A DNA stretch of 12,568 nucleotides from Paracoccaceae bacterium (lineage in GTDB: Bacteria; Pseudomonadota; Alphaproteobacteria; Rhodobacterales; Rhodobacteraceae). Below, piece after piece: positions 1 through 7,939 of this stretch; the stretch's first letter is position 1; each line of letters begins with the position of its first letter. Made by a program: the position numbers and the translations under genes. Location of the stretch: positions 1 through 12,568 of the forward strand of contig SKMI01000210.1 in the NCBI GenBank assembly GCA_007121115.1. The letters are read 5' to 3'. The notes under the pieces were generated by a model. It was not told the origin of the DNA. It searched no databases and worked only from the letters and a program-made list of their open reading frames with translations.

Positions 1-22
1 CCCGGCACCCTTCGCGGGCGCT

Positions 23-42
23 GCCCGGCGCGGGCGCCGGGC
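23..42 (-). terminator. Hairpin downstream of glnD, possible terminator
   Basis: A perfect 8-bp inverted repeat (GCCCGGCG / CGCCGGGC) with a 4-nt loop lies 18 bp past the glnD stop. It is very GC-rich and no T-run follows it on the minus strand, so it is not a textbook intrinsic terminator. It could still stabilise the mRNA 3' end. The gene beyond it lies outside the window. Confidence 0.35.
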
Positions 43-60
43 GGTGGCGCTGTCGACGGG

Positions 61-2952
61 TCATTCCTCCTGCGCCCGCTCGGCGCCCGCGCGGATGGCG
101 GCGCGCAGTTTGCGCTCCAGCGCCTCCTGCCGGGGCTTGGGGTGCAGCTTCAGCCCGAACATGTCCTTGACGTAGAAGGTATCGACCACCTGCGCGCCAT
201 AGGTCGCGATCACCGCGCTGGCGATGTAGATGTTGTTTTCGGCCAGCGTCCGGGTCAGATCATAAAGCAGGCCGGGGCGGTCGCGGGTGTCCACCTCGAT
301 GATGGTGTAGGTATCCGAGCCTTCGTTGTCGAAGCTGATGTTGGTGGGAATGTTGAAGCGGCGTTCGCGCTTGCGGATGCGGTCGCGCCCTTCGAGTTCC
401 TTGCGCGGCCGCACCTCGCCCGCGAAGGTGCGTTCGATCGTCTTGCGCAGGCGGGGCAGACGCGATTCCTCGTAAGGGTGCCCCTCGCTGTCCTGGATCC
501 AGAAGGCGGCGGTGGCGTAGCCGTCCTTGGAGGTGTAGGTGCGCGCATCGACGATATTCGCCCCCACCAGCGCCAGCGCCCCGGCCAGCCGGGCAAAGAC
601 TCCCGGGTGATCGCTCAGCGCGAAGCAGGCGCGGGTGGCATCGCGCGCCGGATCAGGGTGCAGGTCGATGCGGATTTCATTGTCGCCGATCCCGAGCAAG
701 AGCTTCGCAAGTGCGACATGGGTGTTGGTGGCCATGCCTTGCCAGTAGGGGCCGTAATGCCGTGCAGTCTCAGTGCGCAGATCGCCGCGGGACCAGTCCG
801 GAAGCGCCTCGCGCAGGGCGCGCTTGGCCTCGCCTTCGCGCTTTTCGCGATTGAGCGCCTCCAGCCCGGTTTCCAGCGCCTCGGCAGTGTCGCGGTAAAG
901 CTGGCGCAGCAGCATGGCCTTCCAGTTGTTCCAGGTGCCGGGGCCGACGCCGCGGATATCGCAAACGGTCAGTACCGTCAGCAGGTCCAGCCGCTTGCGC
1001 GTCTTCACCGCCCTCGCGAAATCGCGCACCGTGCGCGGGTCCGAGATGTCGCGCTTCTGCGCGGTGTCCGACATCAGCAGGTGATAGCGGACCAGCCATT
1101 CCACGGTTTCCGCATCCTCGGCACTCAGCCCGAAGCGGGGCGTCACGCGCCGGGCGATCTGGGCGCCGACGATGGAGTGATCCTCGGGCAGGCCCTTGCC
1201 CACGTCATGCAGCAGCAGCGCCAGATAGAGCACCCGGCGGTTCACGCCTTCCTTCAATATGCGCGAGGCGATGGGCAGTTCCTCGACCAGTTCCTCGCGT
1301 TCGATCTGCGCCAGCGTGCTGATGCACTGGATGATGTGTTCGTCCACCGTGTAGTGGTGGTAGACGTTGAACTGCATCATCGCCACAATACGCTCGAATT
1401 CGGGGATGAAGGCGCCCAGCACGCCAAGCTCGTTCATCCGGCGCAGCGCGCGTTCGGGGTTGCCGTTTTTCAGCAGCAGGTTCAGGAACAGCCGGTTGGC
1501 CCGGCGCGAGCGGCGCAGCTTGTCGTCGATCCGATGCAGGTTGGCGGCGATCAGGCGCATGGCATCGGGGTGGAGCAGATGCCCGGTGCGCAGGCCTTCG
1601 GCAAAGATGCGCAGGATGTTGATGGGGGCGTCCAGCGCGGTCGCCGGATCGGCAAAGATGATGCGGTTGTTTTCAATGGCGAAGCCTTCGGCCAGCTTGC
1701 GCCGCCGCCGGAACAGGCCGCGCAGGAGCGGCTCGCGCTTGACGTGGCGCGCTTCCAGCCCGGTCAGGAAGATGCGGGTCAGGTCCCCCACCTGGGTCGC
1801 GTGGCGGAAATAGGCCTGCATGAAATGTTCCACCGCGCGCCGTCCGCCGTGATCGGTGAAACCCATGCGCTCGGCCACCTCGACCTGCAGATCGAAGGTC
1901 AGCTGCTCCACGGGGCGGCGGCTGAGGTGGTGCATGTGGCAGCGCGTCGCCCAGAGGAAGGTCTCGGCTTCGTGGAAGGCGCGGTATTCCTCGGCCCGGA
2001 AAAAGCCCAGGTCCACCAGTTCGGCGGCCTGTTCGACCCGGTGGATGTATTTGGCAATCCAATAGAGCGTCTGCAGGTCGCGCAGGCCGCCCTTGCCCTC
2101 CTTGACGTTGGGTTCGAGGATGTAGCGCTGGTTGCCCTGCTTGGCATGGCGCACCGAACGTTCGGCCAGCTTCGCCTCGATGAAGTCGCGCTCCGAGCGG
2201 TGGAACAGCCCGCTCCAGAGCTTTTCGTGCAGTTCATCTGCCAGCGGTTTGTTGCCGAACAGGAAACGGTGTTCCAGGAGCGCAGTGCGGATGGTGTAAT
2301 CCTCGCGCCCCAGCCGCAGGCAGTCGCTCACCGTGCGGCTGGCGTGGCCGACCTTGAGCTTCAGATCCCACAGGATGTAGAGGGTCGATTCGATCACGTT
2401 CTCGACCCGCCCGGTGACCTTCCACGGGCACAGGAAAAGCAGGTCCACGTCCGAATGCGGCGCCATTTCGGCGCGTCCGTAGCCGCCCACCGCCAGCACG
2501 GCGATACGCTCCGCCTCGGATGGGGTGGGGTTGGGGTGCAGGTGGTTCTGCGCCACCCGCAGGGCCGAGGTGACCACCAGATCGGTCAGCCAGGTCTGCG
2601 CGGCGACAAAGGCGCGGGCTTCCAGCGGCCGGGCCCGCAAGGCGCGCTCCAGTTGGTCATTGCCCCGGCGCAGGACTTCGGTCAGCACCCGGACCACACC
2701 GGCACGCCGCGCGCGCGTGTCGCCCCCGGCCTGCACCGCGGCCAGGAGTTCGGGTTCCATCGCCTCCGTATCGGCGATGTCCCGCGCCGGGCAGATCAGG
2801 CTGTCATCACGAGCCGGCGGCGGCGGAAAGCAGGTTTCGGCCAGCGCCAGCGCAGAAGCGATCCCTGTGGCGCCCCCTTCAGCGCCGCTGCCGGGCAGTG
2901 GCTCAGAAGCCGGTTCCGGCAAAGCTTCTCGGGGCTGGGGCAATGACGACAA
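61..2952 (-). CDS. glnD: [Protein-PII] uridylyltransferase / uridylyl-removing enzyme GlnD
   Basis: Cytoplasmic nitrogen sensor that uridylylates PII proteins (GlnB/GlnK) when glutamine is low and removes UMP when it is high. Counting from the chosen start (963 aa): the nucleotidyltransferase motif GGYGR at 156-160 is followed by SDVDLLFL with the metal-binding Asp pair at about 168 and 170. The HD hydrolase domain shows HHYTVDEH at 532-539 and LLHDVGKG at 580-587. Two C-terminal glutamine-sensing ACT domains begin near 775 (ALSDHPGVFARLAG) and 884 (EVDTRDRPGLLYDL). The order NT-HD-ACT-ACT is complete and the length is normal for alphaproteobacteria. The start is uncertain: the first ATG (2758-2760) would cut into the expected N-terminus (SLICPA...), and only TTG codons lie upstream. 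TTG at 2950-2952 is preferred because GAGGA lies 8 nt before it; TTG at 2980-2982, 2941-2943 or 2920-2922 are alternatives. The start overlaps the preceding lipoprotein gene by about 50 bp, which suggests translational coupling. Confidence 0.95.
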   Translation of the reverse strand: MSSLPQPREALPEPASEPLPGSGAEGGATGIASALALAETCFPPPPARDDSLICPARDIADTEAMEPELLAAVQAGGDTRARRAGVVRVLTEVLRRGNDQLERALRARPLEARAFVAAQTWLTDLVVTSALRVAQNHLHPNPTPSEAERIAVLAVGGYGRAEMAPHSDVDLLFLCPWKVTGRVENVIESTLYILWDLKLKVGHASRTVSDCLRLGREDYTIRTALLEHRFLFGNKPLADELHEKLWSGLFHRSERDFIEAKLAERSVRHAKQGNQRYILEPNVKEGKGGLRDLQTLYWIAKYIHRVEQAAELVDLGFFRAEEYRAFHEAETFLWATRCHMHHLSRRPVEQLTFDLQVEVAERMGFTDHGGRRAVEHFMQAYFRHATQVGDLTRIFLTGLEARHVKREPLLRGLFRRRRKLAEGFAIENNRIIFADPATALDAPINILRIFAEGLRTGHLLHPDAMRLIAANLHRIDDKLRRSRRANRLFLNLLLKNGNPERALRRMNELGVLGAFIPEFERIVAMMQFNVYHHYTVDEHIIQCISTLAQIEREELVEELPIASRILKEGVNRRVLYLALLLHDVGKGLPEDHSIVGAQIARRVTPRFGLSAEDAETVEWLVRYHLLMSDTAQKRDISDPRTVRDFARAVKTRKRLDLLTVLTVCDIRGVGPGTWNNWKAMLLRQLYRDTAEALETGLEALNREKREGEAKRALREALPDWSRGDLRTETARHYGPYWQGMATNTHVALAKLLLGIGDNEIRIDLHPDPARDATRACFALSDHPGVFARLAGALALVGANIVDARTYTSKDGYATAAFWIQDSEGHPYEESRLPRLRKTIERTFAGEVRPRKELEGRDRIRKRERRFNIPTNISFDNEGSDTYTIIEVDTRDRPGLLYDLTRTLAENNIYIASAVIATYGAQVVDTFYVKDMFGLKLHPKPRQEALERKLRAAIRAGAERAQEE

Positions 2953-4159
2953 CTTCCTGGTCCTCGATCCTGGCGACGGCAAGGCCGCGTTCGTTGGTCC
3001 CGTCCGCGCGCAGGCGGAAAACGCCGTTCACCCCGGCAAAGCCCGAGGCCTGGGTCAGCGCCTCGCGCGAGAACGCGTCCGAGCGCCCGCTGCCCAGAAG
3101 CGCACCGATGGCGGCCACCCCGTCATAGCCCAGTGCGGCGATCGGGTGCGGCGCGTTGCCGTTGGCGGCGGTGAAACGCGCTTCGAACTGGCGCATCAGG
3201 GCCGGGTCGGGCAGGGCGAACCAGCCGCCCTGCAACCCGTCCAGTTGAAGGGTTTCAGGCGGGATGTCCCAGCGCGCCAGCCCCATGAACTGATAATCCG
3301 ACGGGCCCACCCGGTTCTCGGGCAGCAGTTGCGCCAGCAGCGGCAACGCCCCGGCCGAGTTGGCGGTGAAGAACAACGATTGTGCGCCCGAGGACCGGAC
3401 CATCGAGCCGATGGACGGCAGCGCGTCCACGACGCCCTGCTGCGAGAACGAATAATCCTGCGTGCCGACGATGCTGGCGTTGGTGCGCGCCGCGGCGCGC
3501 TGGATCGCGCGTTTGGCGACCTCGCCTTCGGAGGTGCGCTCGGACACCACCGCCACGCGGCCCTTGCCCTCCTGCGCGGCGTGCGCCAGCAGGCGCTGGG
3601 CGGTGTTCTCGAAGGTGTGACCCAGCACGAAGACATTGCCGCCCGCCACATCGGTGTTGTTGGAGAAACTCAGCACGTTCACGTTGCGCGGCGCCACGGC
3701 CTGGCCCACGGCGGTGGCGGACTGGCTGAACACGGGGCCAAGGATGATGCGGGCCCCGTCATCGACGGCGCGGGAGGCTTCGGATGCGGCGCGCGCGGCG
3801 TCGCCCGCGGTCTGATAGACGCGCAGGTCGACCTGCACACCCTGCAGGTCAGCCACCGCCATGCGCGCAGCGGCTTCCAGGTCACGCGCAATCGTGTTGC
3901 GCCCGCTGTCGGATGATCCGCCGGGCACCAGCAGCGCCACCTGCACCGGGCGGTCCGTGTCCACGCGGGTGGAGGGTCCGGTCAATTGCAACGCGCCGGG
4001 GTCGCAGGCCGCCAGCGCCAGCACCGCGCCCGCGGCCAGCACGGGCCGCGGCGTGCCCAGGGCGCCGTGTGGCACCCCTGCCACCGCCGACCCGCCGAAC
4101 CACGGCAGGGGCAGGCGGCACGTCAGACGACGCAGACGGCTGAGCAGGGTTGAAAACAT
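2903..4159 (-). CDS. LppC/LpoA-family lipoprotein (penicillin-binding protein activator-like)
   Basis: Predicted lipoprotein of 418 aa with a type-1 periplasmic-binding-protein fold, the LppC family that includes E. coli LpoA, an outer-membrane activator of PBP1A. A hydrophobic stretch ends in the lipobox LAAC with Cys52 as the lipidation site. The binding-protein-like domain starts near residue 72 (VQVALLVPGGS) and carries the typical IILGPVFSQSATAVG and NVNVLSFSNNTDVAGG segments. The N-terminal TPR-like domain of E. coli LpoA is absent, so this is the short form. The start ATG at 4157-4159 has GGGAG 6 nt upstream. The signal region is long (51 residues before Cys), so an internal GTG start is conceivable. 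It lies divergently beside rsmI/yraN, echoing the E. coli yraL-yraM-yraN neighbourhood, which supports the family call. Activation of a specific PBP in this organism is inference. It overlaps the 5' end of glnD. Confidence 0.88.
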   Translation of the reverse strand: MFSTLLSRLRRLTCRLPLPWFGGSAVAGVPHGALGTPRPVLAAGAVLALAACDPGALQLTGPSTRVDTDRPVQVALLVPGGSSDSGRNTIARDLEAAARMAVADLQGVQVDLRVYQTAGDAARAASEASRAVDDGARIILGPVFSQSATAVGQAVAPRNVNVLSFSNNTDVAGGNVFVLGHTFENTAQRLLAHAAQEGKGRVAVVSERTSEGEVAKRAIQRAAARTNASIVGTQDYSFSQQGVVDALPSIGSMVRSSGAQSLFFTANSAGALPLLAQLLPENRVGPSDYQFMGLARWDIPPETLQLDGLQGGWFALPDPALMRQFEARFTAANGNAPHPIAALGYDGVAAIGALLGSGRSDAFSREALTQASGFAGVNGVFRLRADGTNERGLAVARIEDQEVVVIAPAPRSFAGTGF

Positions 4160-4197
4160 GACACACTCCCGGCTTGCAACAGGTCGGATCGACGGCG

Positions 4198-4226
4198 ACA
4201 CTACGCATTCGCCCAGATGAAGTAAA
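4198..4226 (-). promoter_or_regulatory. Candidate sigma-70 promoter for the LppC-like gene
   Basis: On the minus strand a -35-like TTTACT (4221-4226) is separated by 17 bp from a -10-like TAGTGT (4198-4203), leaving a leader of roughly 30 nt before the ATG at 4159. Each box matches the consensus only partly (4/6 and 3/6). The 88-bp divergent gap must hold promoters for both directions, but I see no convincing box for rsmI; a weak TTGCAA at 4174-4179 is the best -35 candidate on the plus strand. Confidence 0.3.
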
Positions 4227-4247
4227 CTTTCGAGTGGACCCGATGGC

Positions 4248-5156
4248 ATGAGCGCAGATCAGGATGACCATGCCGCCCCGATGGTTCCGGGATCGCTGCA
4301 GGTCGGCGCGCAACCAGTGGCGCCCGGGCTGCACCTGATCGCCACGCCGATCGGCGCGGCGCGGGACATCACCTTGCGCGCGCTGGATTTGCTGGCCGGG
4401 GCCGATGTGCTGGTGGCCGAGGATACGCGCAGCCTGCGCCACCTTATGCAGATGCACGGGATTGCGCCCGGCGACCGGCCCGTGCTGGCCTATCACGACC
4501 ATAACGGCCCGCGCATGCGCCCCCGCCTGCTGGCCGCGCTGGCCGAGGGCAAGTCGGTTGTCTATGCCTCGGAAGCGGGCACTCCGCTGGTGGCAGACCC
4601 CGGGTTTCAGCTTGTGCGCGCGGCGGTGGCTGACGGCCACCCGGTGCTCGCCGCGCCGGGACCGTCTGCGGTGCTGGCGGCGCTGGTGGTTTCGGGCCTG
4701 CCGAGCGACCGGTTCTGCTTCCTGGGCTTTCCGCCCGCGCAGGGCGGAGCGCGGGCGAAGTTCCTGGCCGAGGCCGCAACGATCCCGGCCACGCTGATGA
4801 TCTACGAATCGCCGCACAGGATTCACCGATTGTTAGATGAATTGCGCGACCATGTTGGGGGTGAGCGGTCGGTGGCCCTGTGCCGGGAATTGACCAAACG
4901 GTTCGAGGAAGTGCTGCGCCAGCCGCTCGGCGATCTGATTTCGACCGTGGCGGGGCGCGATCTGAAAGGGGAAATCGTGCTGGTGATCGACCGGGCGGGG
5001 ATGGCGCAGGTTTCTGACGCCGACATGGACGCCGCGTTGCGCCAGGCCATGGCCGCACAGCCGTTGAAGGCGGCGGTAGCCGAGGTTGCGCAGGCCCTCG
5101 GTCTGCGCCGCCGGGATGTCTATCAGGCCGCATTGCGGCTGAAGGGGGAAGAATGA
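4248..5156 (+). CDS. rsmI: 16S rRNA (cytidine(1402)-2'-O)-methyltransferase RsmI
   Basis: SAM-dependent methyltransferase of the tetrapyrrole-methylase fold that 2'-O-methylates C1402 of 16S rRNA at the ribosomal P site. The 302-aa product shows the family motifs in order: LIATPIGAARDITLRAL (30-46), AEDTRSLRHLM (57-67), YHDHN (82-86), SEAGTPLVADPG (108-119), APGPSAVLAAL (136-146), YESPHRI (186-192) and CRELTKRFEEV (212-222). About 24 residues precede the first motif, slightly longer than E. coli RsmI (286 aa). ATG at 4248 is the first in-frame start; only a weak GAG/GTGGA stretch lies upstream. The TGA overlaps the next gene's ATG (ATGA at 5153-5156), indicating coupled translation with yraN, as in many proteobacteria. 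Confidence 0.96.
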   Translation: MSADQDDHAAPMVPGSLQVGAQPVAPGLHLIATPIGAARDITLRALDLLAGADVLVAEDTRSLRHLMQMHGIAPGDRPVLAYHDHNGPRMRPRLLAALAEGKSVVYASEAGTPLVADPGFQLVRAAVADGHPVLAAPGPSAVLAALVVSGLPSDRFCFLGFPPAQGGARAKFLAEAATIPATLMIYESPHRIHRLLDELRDHVGGERSVALCRELTKRFEEVLRQPLGDLISTVAGRDLKGEIVLVIDRAGMAQVSDADMDAALRQAMAAQPLKAAVAEVAQALGLRRRDVYQAALRLKGEE

Positions 5157-5506
5157 GCGGGCTTGCATCCTATCGGGCCGGGTTGGCCGCCGAAGACAGC
5201 GTGGCCGCGCATTACATGCGCAAGGGGCTGGCGCTGGTCGCACGGCGCTGGCGCGGGCAGGGCGGGGAGATCGATCTGGTGCTGCGCGATGGCGACACGC
5301 TTGTGTTCGTGGAGGTCAAGAAGAGCCGCAGCTTCGCCCGTGCGCTGGAGCGCGTGACGCCGCGGCAGGTGGCCCGTATCTTCGATGCGGCGGGGGAGTT
5401 TCTGGCCGGTGAGCCAAGAGCGCTGGACACCGACACCCGTTTCGATGTGGCCATGGTGGCGGCATCCGGCGAGGTCCGCATCCTGCACAACGCCTTTGGC
5501 CCCTGA
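5153..5506 (+). CDS. YraN family (UPF0102) nuclease-like protein
   Basis: Small conserved protein (117 aa) of the UPF0102/YraN family, which has a restriction-endonuclease-like fold and no settled physiological role. The core signature is visible: RRWRGQGGEIDLVLRD (31-46) followed by LVFVEVKK (50-57), giving the E...D...ExK arrangement at Glu39, Asp41, Glu54 and Lys56 expected of a PD-(D/E)xK nuclease site. The length is typical of the family. It starts inside the rsmI stop (ATGA overlap), so it is almost certainly co-translated with rsmI. Nuclease activity is inferred from the fold and motif, not demonstrated here. Confidence 0.93.
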   Translation: MSGLASYRAGLAAEDSVAAHYMRKGLALVARRWRGQGGEIDLVLRDGDTLVFVEVKKSRSFARALERVTPRQVARIFDAAGEFLAGEPRALDTDTRFDVAMVAASGEVRILHNAFGP

Positions 5507-5527
5507 GCCGCTACGCTGCCGCCATTC

Positions 5528-5556
5528 TTGACCCTTCCCTGCCGCCGGGATGATTG
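5528..5556 (+). promoter_or_regulatory. Weak candidate promoter ahead of gshB
   Basis: In the 125-bp gap between yraN and gshB a TTGACC (5528-5533), close to the -35 consensus, is followed after 17 bp by a poor -10 (TGATTG, 5551-5556). It may give gshB and the downstream esterase gene their own transcription in addition to read-through from rsmI-yraN. The -10 match is weak, so this is tentative. Confidence 0.22.
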
Positions 5557-5631
5557 CATCCGCTGGCCGGAGCGTGCATCACAAGCCGCGACGGCCTGCG
5601 CATGCAGGCCATGCCAGCGCCGGAGCACAGC

Positions 5632-6579
5632 ATGGGCCTGAAGATCGCCTTTCAGATGGATCATATCGGTGGTGTCGATATCTACGCCGACAGCACCTTT
5701 CGCCTGGCCGAGGAGGCGCAGGCGCGTGGACACGAACTCTTCCACTACACGCCCGATCACCTGCGGTTCATGAATGGCCGGGTCAGCGCCTGGGGGCAGC
5801 CGCTGCAGGTGCAGCGCGTGAAGGGCGCACATGCCACGCTCGGGGACGCGCGCGAACAGGATCTGGCCGAGATGGATGTGGTCTGGCTGCGCCAGGACCC
5901 GCCCTTCGACATGGGTTACATCACCTCCACGCATCTGCTGGACATGATCCACCCCGGCACGCTGGTGGTGAATGACCCGTTCTGGGTCCGCAACTACCCG
6001 GAAAAGCTGCTGGTCCTGCAATTCGCGGACCTGACCCCGCCGACCATGGTCGCGCGCGATCTGGCCGCGCTGCGGGCGTTCAAGGCGGAACACGGCGACA
6101 TCATCCTCAAGCCGCTTTATGGCAATGGCGGCGCGGGGGTGTTCCGGCTGGACCCGAACGACCGCAACCTCGCCTCGCTGCATGAGGTGTTCACCGGCTT
6201 CTCGCGTGAGCCGCTGATCGCGCAGAAGTTCCTTCCGGCGGTGGAAAAGGGCGACAAGCGCGTGATCCTGGTGGACGGTGAACCCGTGGGTGCCATCAAC
6301 CGTATCCCGGCGGCGGGCGAGACGCGGTCGAACATGCATGTCGGTGGCCGCCCCGCCAAAGTGGCGTTGACCGACCGCGACCGGGAGATCTGCGCGGCCA
6401 TCGGCCCGCTCTTGCGCGAAAAGGGGCAGATTTTCGTCGGCATCGATATCATCGGCGACTGGCTGACCGAGATCAACGTGACCTCTCCCACCGGCATCCA
6501 GGAGCTGGAGCGCTTTGACGGCATCAATGTCGCCGCCCGGATCTGGGAGGCGATCGAGGCCCGGCGCGCAGGCGCATGA
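5632..6579 (+). CDS. gshB: Glutathione synthetase
   Basis: ATP-grasp ligase that joins gamma-glutamylcysteine and glycine to make glutathione in the cytoplasm (second step of the pathway). With the ATG at 5632 the protein is 315 aa, matching the ~316 aa of E. coli GshB. Visible motifs: MGLKIAFQMDHI at the N-terminus, VWLRQDPPFDMGY (84-96), NDPFWVRNYPEKL (114-126), the ATP-binding KPLYGNGGAGVF (160-171), KGDKRVILVDGEPVGA (206-221), RIPAAGETRSNMHVGG (224-239) and TEINVTSPTG (279-288). GGAG lies 6 nt before this ATG. Upstream in-frame ATGs (5554, 5602 and 5611) would add up to 26 residues unlike the family and lack such a site. Its TGA overlaps the next ATG (ATGA), coupling it to the esterase gene. 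Confidence 0.97.
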   Translation: MGLKIAFQMDHIGGVDIYADSTFRLAEEAQARGHELFHYTPDHLRFMNGRVSAWGQPLQVQRVKGAHATLGDAREQDLAEMDVVWLRQDPPFDMGYITSTHLLDMIHPGTLVVNDPFWVRNYPEKLLVLQFADLTPPTMVARDLAALRAFKAEHGDIILKPLYGNGGAGVFRLDPNDRNLASLHEVFTGFSREPLIAQKFLPAVEKGDKRVILVDGEPVGAINRIPAAGETRSNMHVGGRPAKVALTDRDREICAAIGPLLREKGQIFVGIDIIGDWLTEINVTSPTGIQELERFDGINVAARIWEAIEARRAGA

Positions 6580-7532
6580 GTTGGCAGCTCAAGGCGCTGC
6601 GTGTCTTTCTGCGCCTGGGCGTCAAGCGCTCGCTGCGCCGCCAGCGCGACAGTTACAGCGCCCGGCGCTCCTTTGCCTTCGGCGCGTGGCTGAATGCGCG
6701 TGGACGCCCGTGGCAGAGTTTTAAGGCCGACACGATTGGCCCCTGCCCGGCGCTGTGGACCGGCCCGGCCGACAGCGACGGCCCGGTGATCCTGTATTTC
6801 CACGGTGGCGGCTATGTCACCGGCAGCCCGCGGACCCATGCGCCGCTGGCGCGGTATCTGGCGCGGCGGACCGAGGCGCCGGTCTGCCTACCGCGATACC
6901 GGCTGGCGCCGGAGCATCCGTTTCCGGCGGCCTTCGAGGATGCGGTCGGCGCGTGGGAGGCGCTGATCGCACGCGGACATGACCCGGCGCAAGTTGCGCT
7001 GGGGGGTGATTCGGCGGGCGGCGGACTGGCGCTGGCGCTGCTGGCGCATCTGTGTGCCACCGGTCAGGCGAAGCCAGCGGCGGTCTTTGCCTTCTCGCCC
7101 TTCACCGACCTGACCTTGTCCGGCGCCTCGCTGCGGGAAAATGCGCGTTCGGAAATCCTGCTCCCAGCGGAGCGTCTGGAGAAACTGCGCGCGCGTATCC
7201 TGCAGGGCGCCGACCCTTCCAACCCGCGCATTTCGCCCCTGTTCGGGGATTTCACCGACGCGCCGCCGGTGTTCCTGCAGGTGGCGCGCACCGAGATCCT
7301 GCGCGACGACGCGCTGCGCATGGCCGAGGCCCTGCGCGCGCAAGGTGTCGAGGTGCGCTGCGATGTCTGGGGCAACCTGCCGCATGTCTGGCAGTTCTTT
7401 CCCGGCTGGCTGCCCGAGGCGCGGCGGGCGCTGGATCAGGTGGCGGCCTTCCTGCGCGCCCGGATTGCGGAAGGCGGCGACGCGCCGCCAGCGACGGAGC
7501 CGCGGGCGAGGGCCGGATCGGACGGCCCCTGA
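6576..7532 (+). CDS. Alpha/beta hydrolase of the hormone-sensitive-lipase (HSL) type
   Basis: Predicted carboxylester hydrolase, 318 aa, cytoplasmic (no signal peptide; Arg-rich N-terminus). It has the HSL-family oxyanion motif HGGG (76-79), the nucleophile elbow GGDSAGGG (143-150) with Ser146, the family segment RYRLAPEHPFPAAFEDA (107-123), a probable catalytic Asp at 244 or 245 (TEILRDDA) and His270 in NLPHVWQFF. The full triad is therefore present. The natural substrate cannot be read from sequence; short acyl esters or lactones are typical of the family. The ATG is embedded in the gshB stop (ATGA at 6576-6579), so the two are probably co-translated, but a direct link to glutathione metabolism is only a speculation. 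The C-terminal tail (about 300-318) is low-complexity and Ala/Pro/Arg-rich. Confidence 0.92.
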   Translation: MSWQLKALRVFLRLGVKRSLRRQRDSYSARRSFAFGAWLNARGRPWQSFKADTIGPCPALWTGPADSDGPVILYFHGGGYVTGSPRTHAPLARYLARRTEAPVCLPRYRLAPEHPFPAAFEDAVGAWEALIARGHDPAQVALGGDSAGGGLALALLAHLCATGQAKPAAVFAFSPFTDLTLSGASLRENARSEILLPAERLEKLRARILQGADPSNPRISPLFGDFTDAPPVFLQVARTEILRDDALRMAEALRAQGVEVRCDVWGNLPHVWQFFPGWLPEARRALDQVAAFLRARIAEGGDAPPATEPRARAGSDGP

Positions 7533-7566
7533 CGGTCCGAAAACCCTCGTTCCTTGTGGCCATCCA

Positions 7567-7585
7567 TGCCACCATGACGGTGGCA
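7567..7585 (+). other. Hairpin in the leader of the ABM-like gene
   Basis: A perfect 7-bp inverted repeat (TGCCACC / GGTGGCA) with a 5-nt loop. Its loop contains an ATG (7574-7576) that is in frame with the downstream gene. No T-run follows, so it is not an obvious terminator. It may occlude the upstream ATG and favour the start at 7613. Confidence 0.3.
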
Positions 7586-7596
7586 GACAGGGACGC

Positions 7597-7603
7597 AAGG
7601 AGG
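7597..7603 (+). promoter_or_regulatory. Strong Shine-Dalgarno that fixes the ABM-like start
   Basis: AAGGAGG lies 9 nt before the ATG at 7613, close to ideal spacing. It sits inside what would be coding sequence if the in-frame ATG at 7574 were used, so it argues for the shorter protein. Confidence 0.75.
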
Positions 7604-7612
7604 GCGCGGACA

Positions 7613-7939
7613 ATGGTTCGGATCACGGTGGGCGGCGCGGGGCAGACGGTGATTTCCACCTTCGAGACCAGCCCCGGCGATTGCGCGACACTGCTGGAAA
7701 TGGTGCAGGCCGCGTATCACGAGTTCATCCGGCATCAGCCGGGGTTTCTGGACGCGGCGCTGCATGTCAATGACGCCCGAACCCGGCTGGCCATCTATTC
7801 GCGCTGGGCGCAACGCGCGGATTTTCAGGCGATGCTGCGCAGCGACGAGATGCAGCAGCGGCATCGGGCTTTCGCCAACCATTGCACCCGGTACGAACCG
7901 GTGCTCTACGAGGTTTCGGCCACCTTCACCCCGGCATAG
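7613..7939 (+). CDS. Antibiotic biosynthesis monooxygenase (ABM) domain protein
   Basis: Small single-domain protein (108 aa) resembling the ABM family, a dimeric ferredoxin-like alpha/beta-barrel fold that includes quinol monooxygenases such as YgiN and haem-degrading relatives. The diagnostic run is HQPGFLDAALHVNDARTRLA (41-60) followed by IYSRWAQRADFQAMLRSDEM, the usual pattern of 'pGfl...h...d...v.y..W.s..df.a...s'. Members of this family often need no cofactor; the substrate cannot be predicted. The start at 7613 is set by AAGGAGG. It lies 80 bp after the esterase gene on the same strand and may share its transcript. The stop TAG (7937-7939) lies in a small tandem duplication. The nearby inverted repeat at 7976-7999 probably ends the transcript. 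Confidence 0.82.
   Translation: MVRITVGGAGQTVISTFETSPGDCATLLEMVQAAYHEFIRHQPGFLDAALHVNDARTRLAIYSRWAQRADFQAMLRSDEMQQRHRAFANHCTRYEPVLYEVSATFTPA

Noticed and set aside
142..2946. Very long open frame on the plus strand (about 934 codons) opposite glnD
   Set aside because: It mirrors glnD, whose nucleotidyltransferase, HD and ACT motifs are unmistakable. Antisense frames stay open in GC-rich DNA, and its translation shows no recognisable domain.
5554..5631. Upstream in-frame ATG starts for gshB
   Set aside because: They would add residues unlike GshB N-termini; the ATG at 5632 has GGAG at proper spacing and gives the family's usual length.
7052..7612. N-terminal extension of the ABM-like frame back over the esterase gene
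   Set aside because: The extension is out-of-frame esterase sequence; AAGGAGG at 7597-7603 fixes the start at 7613.
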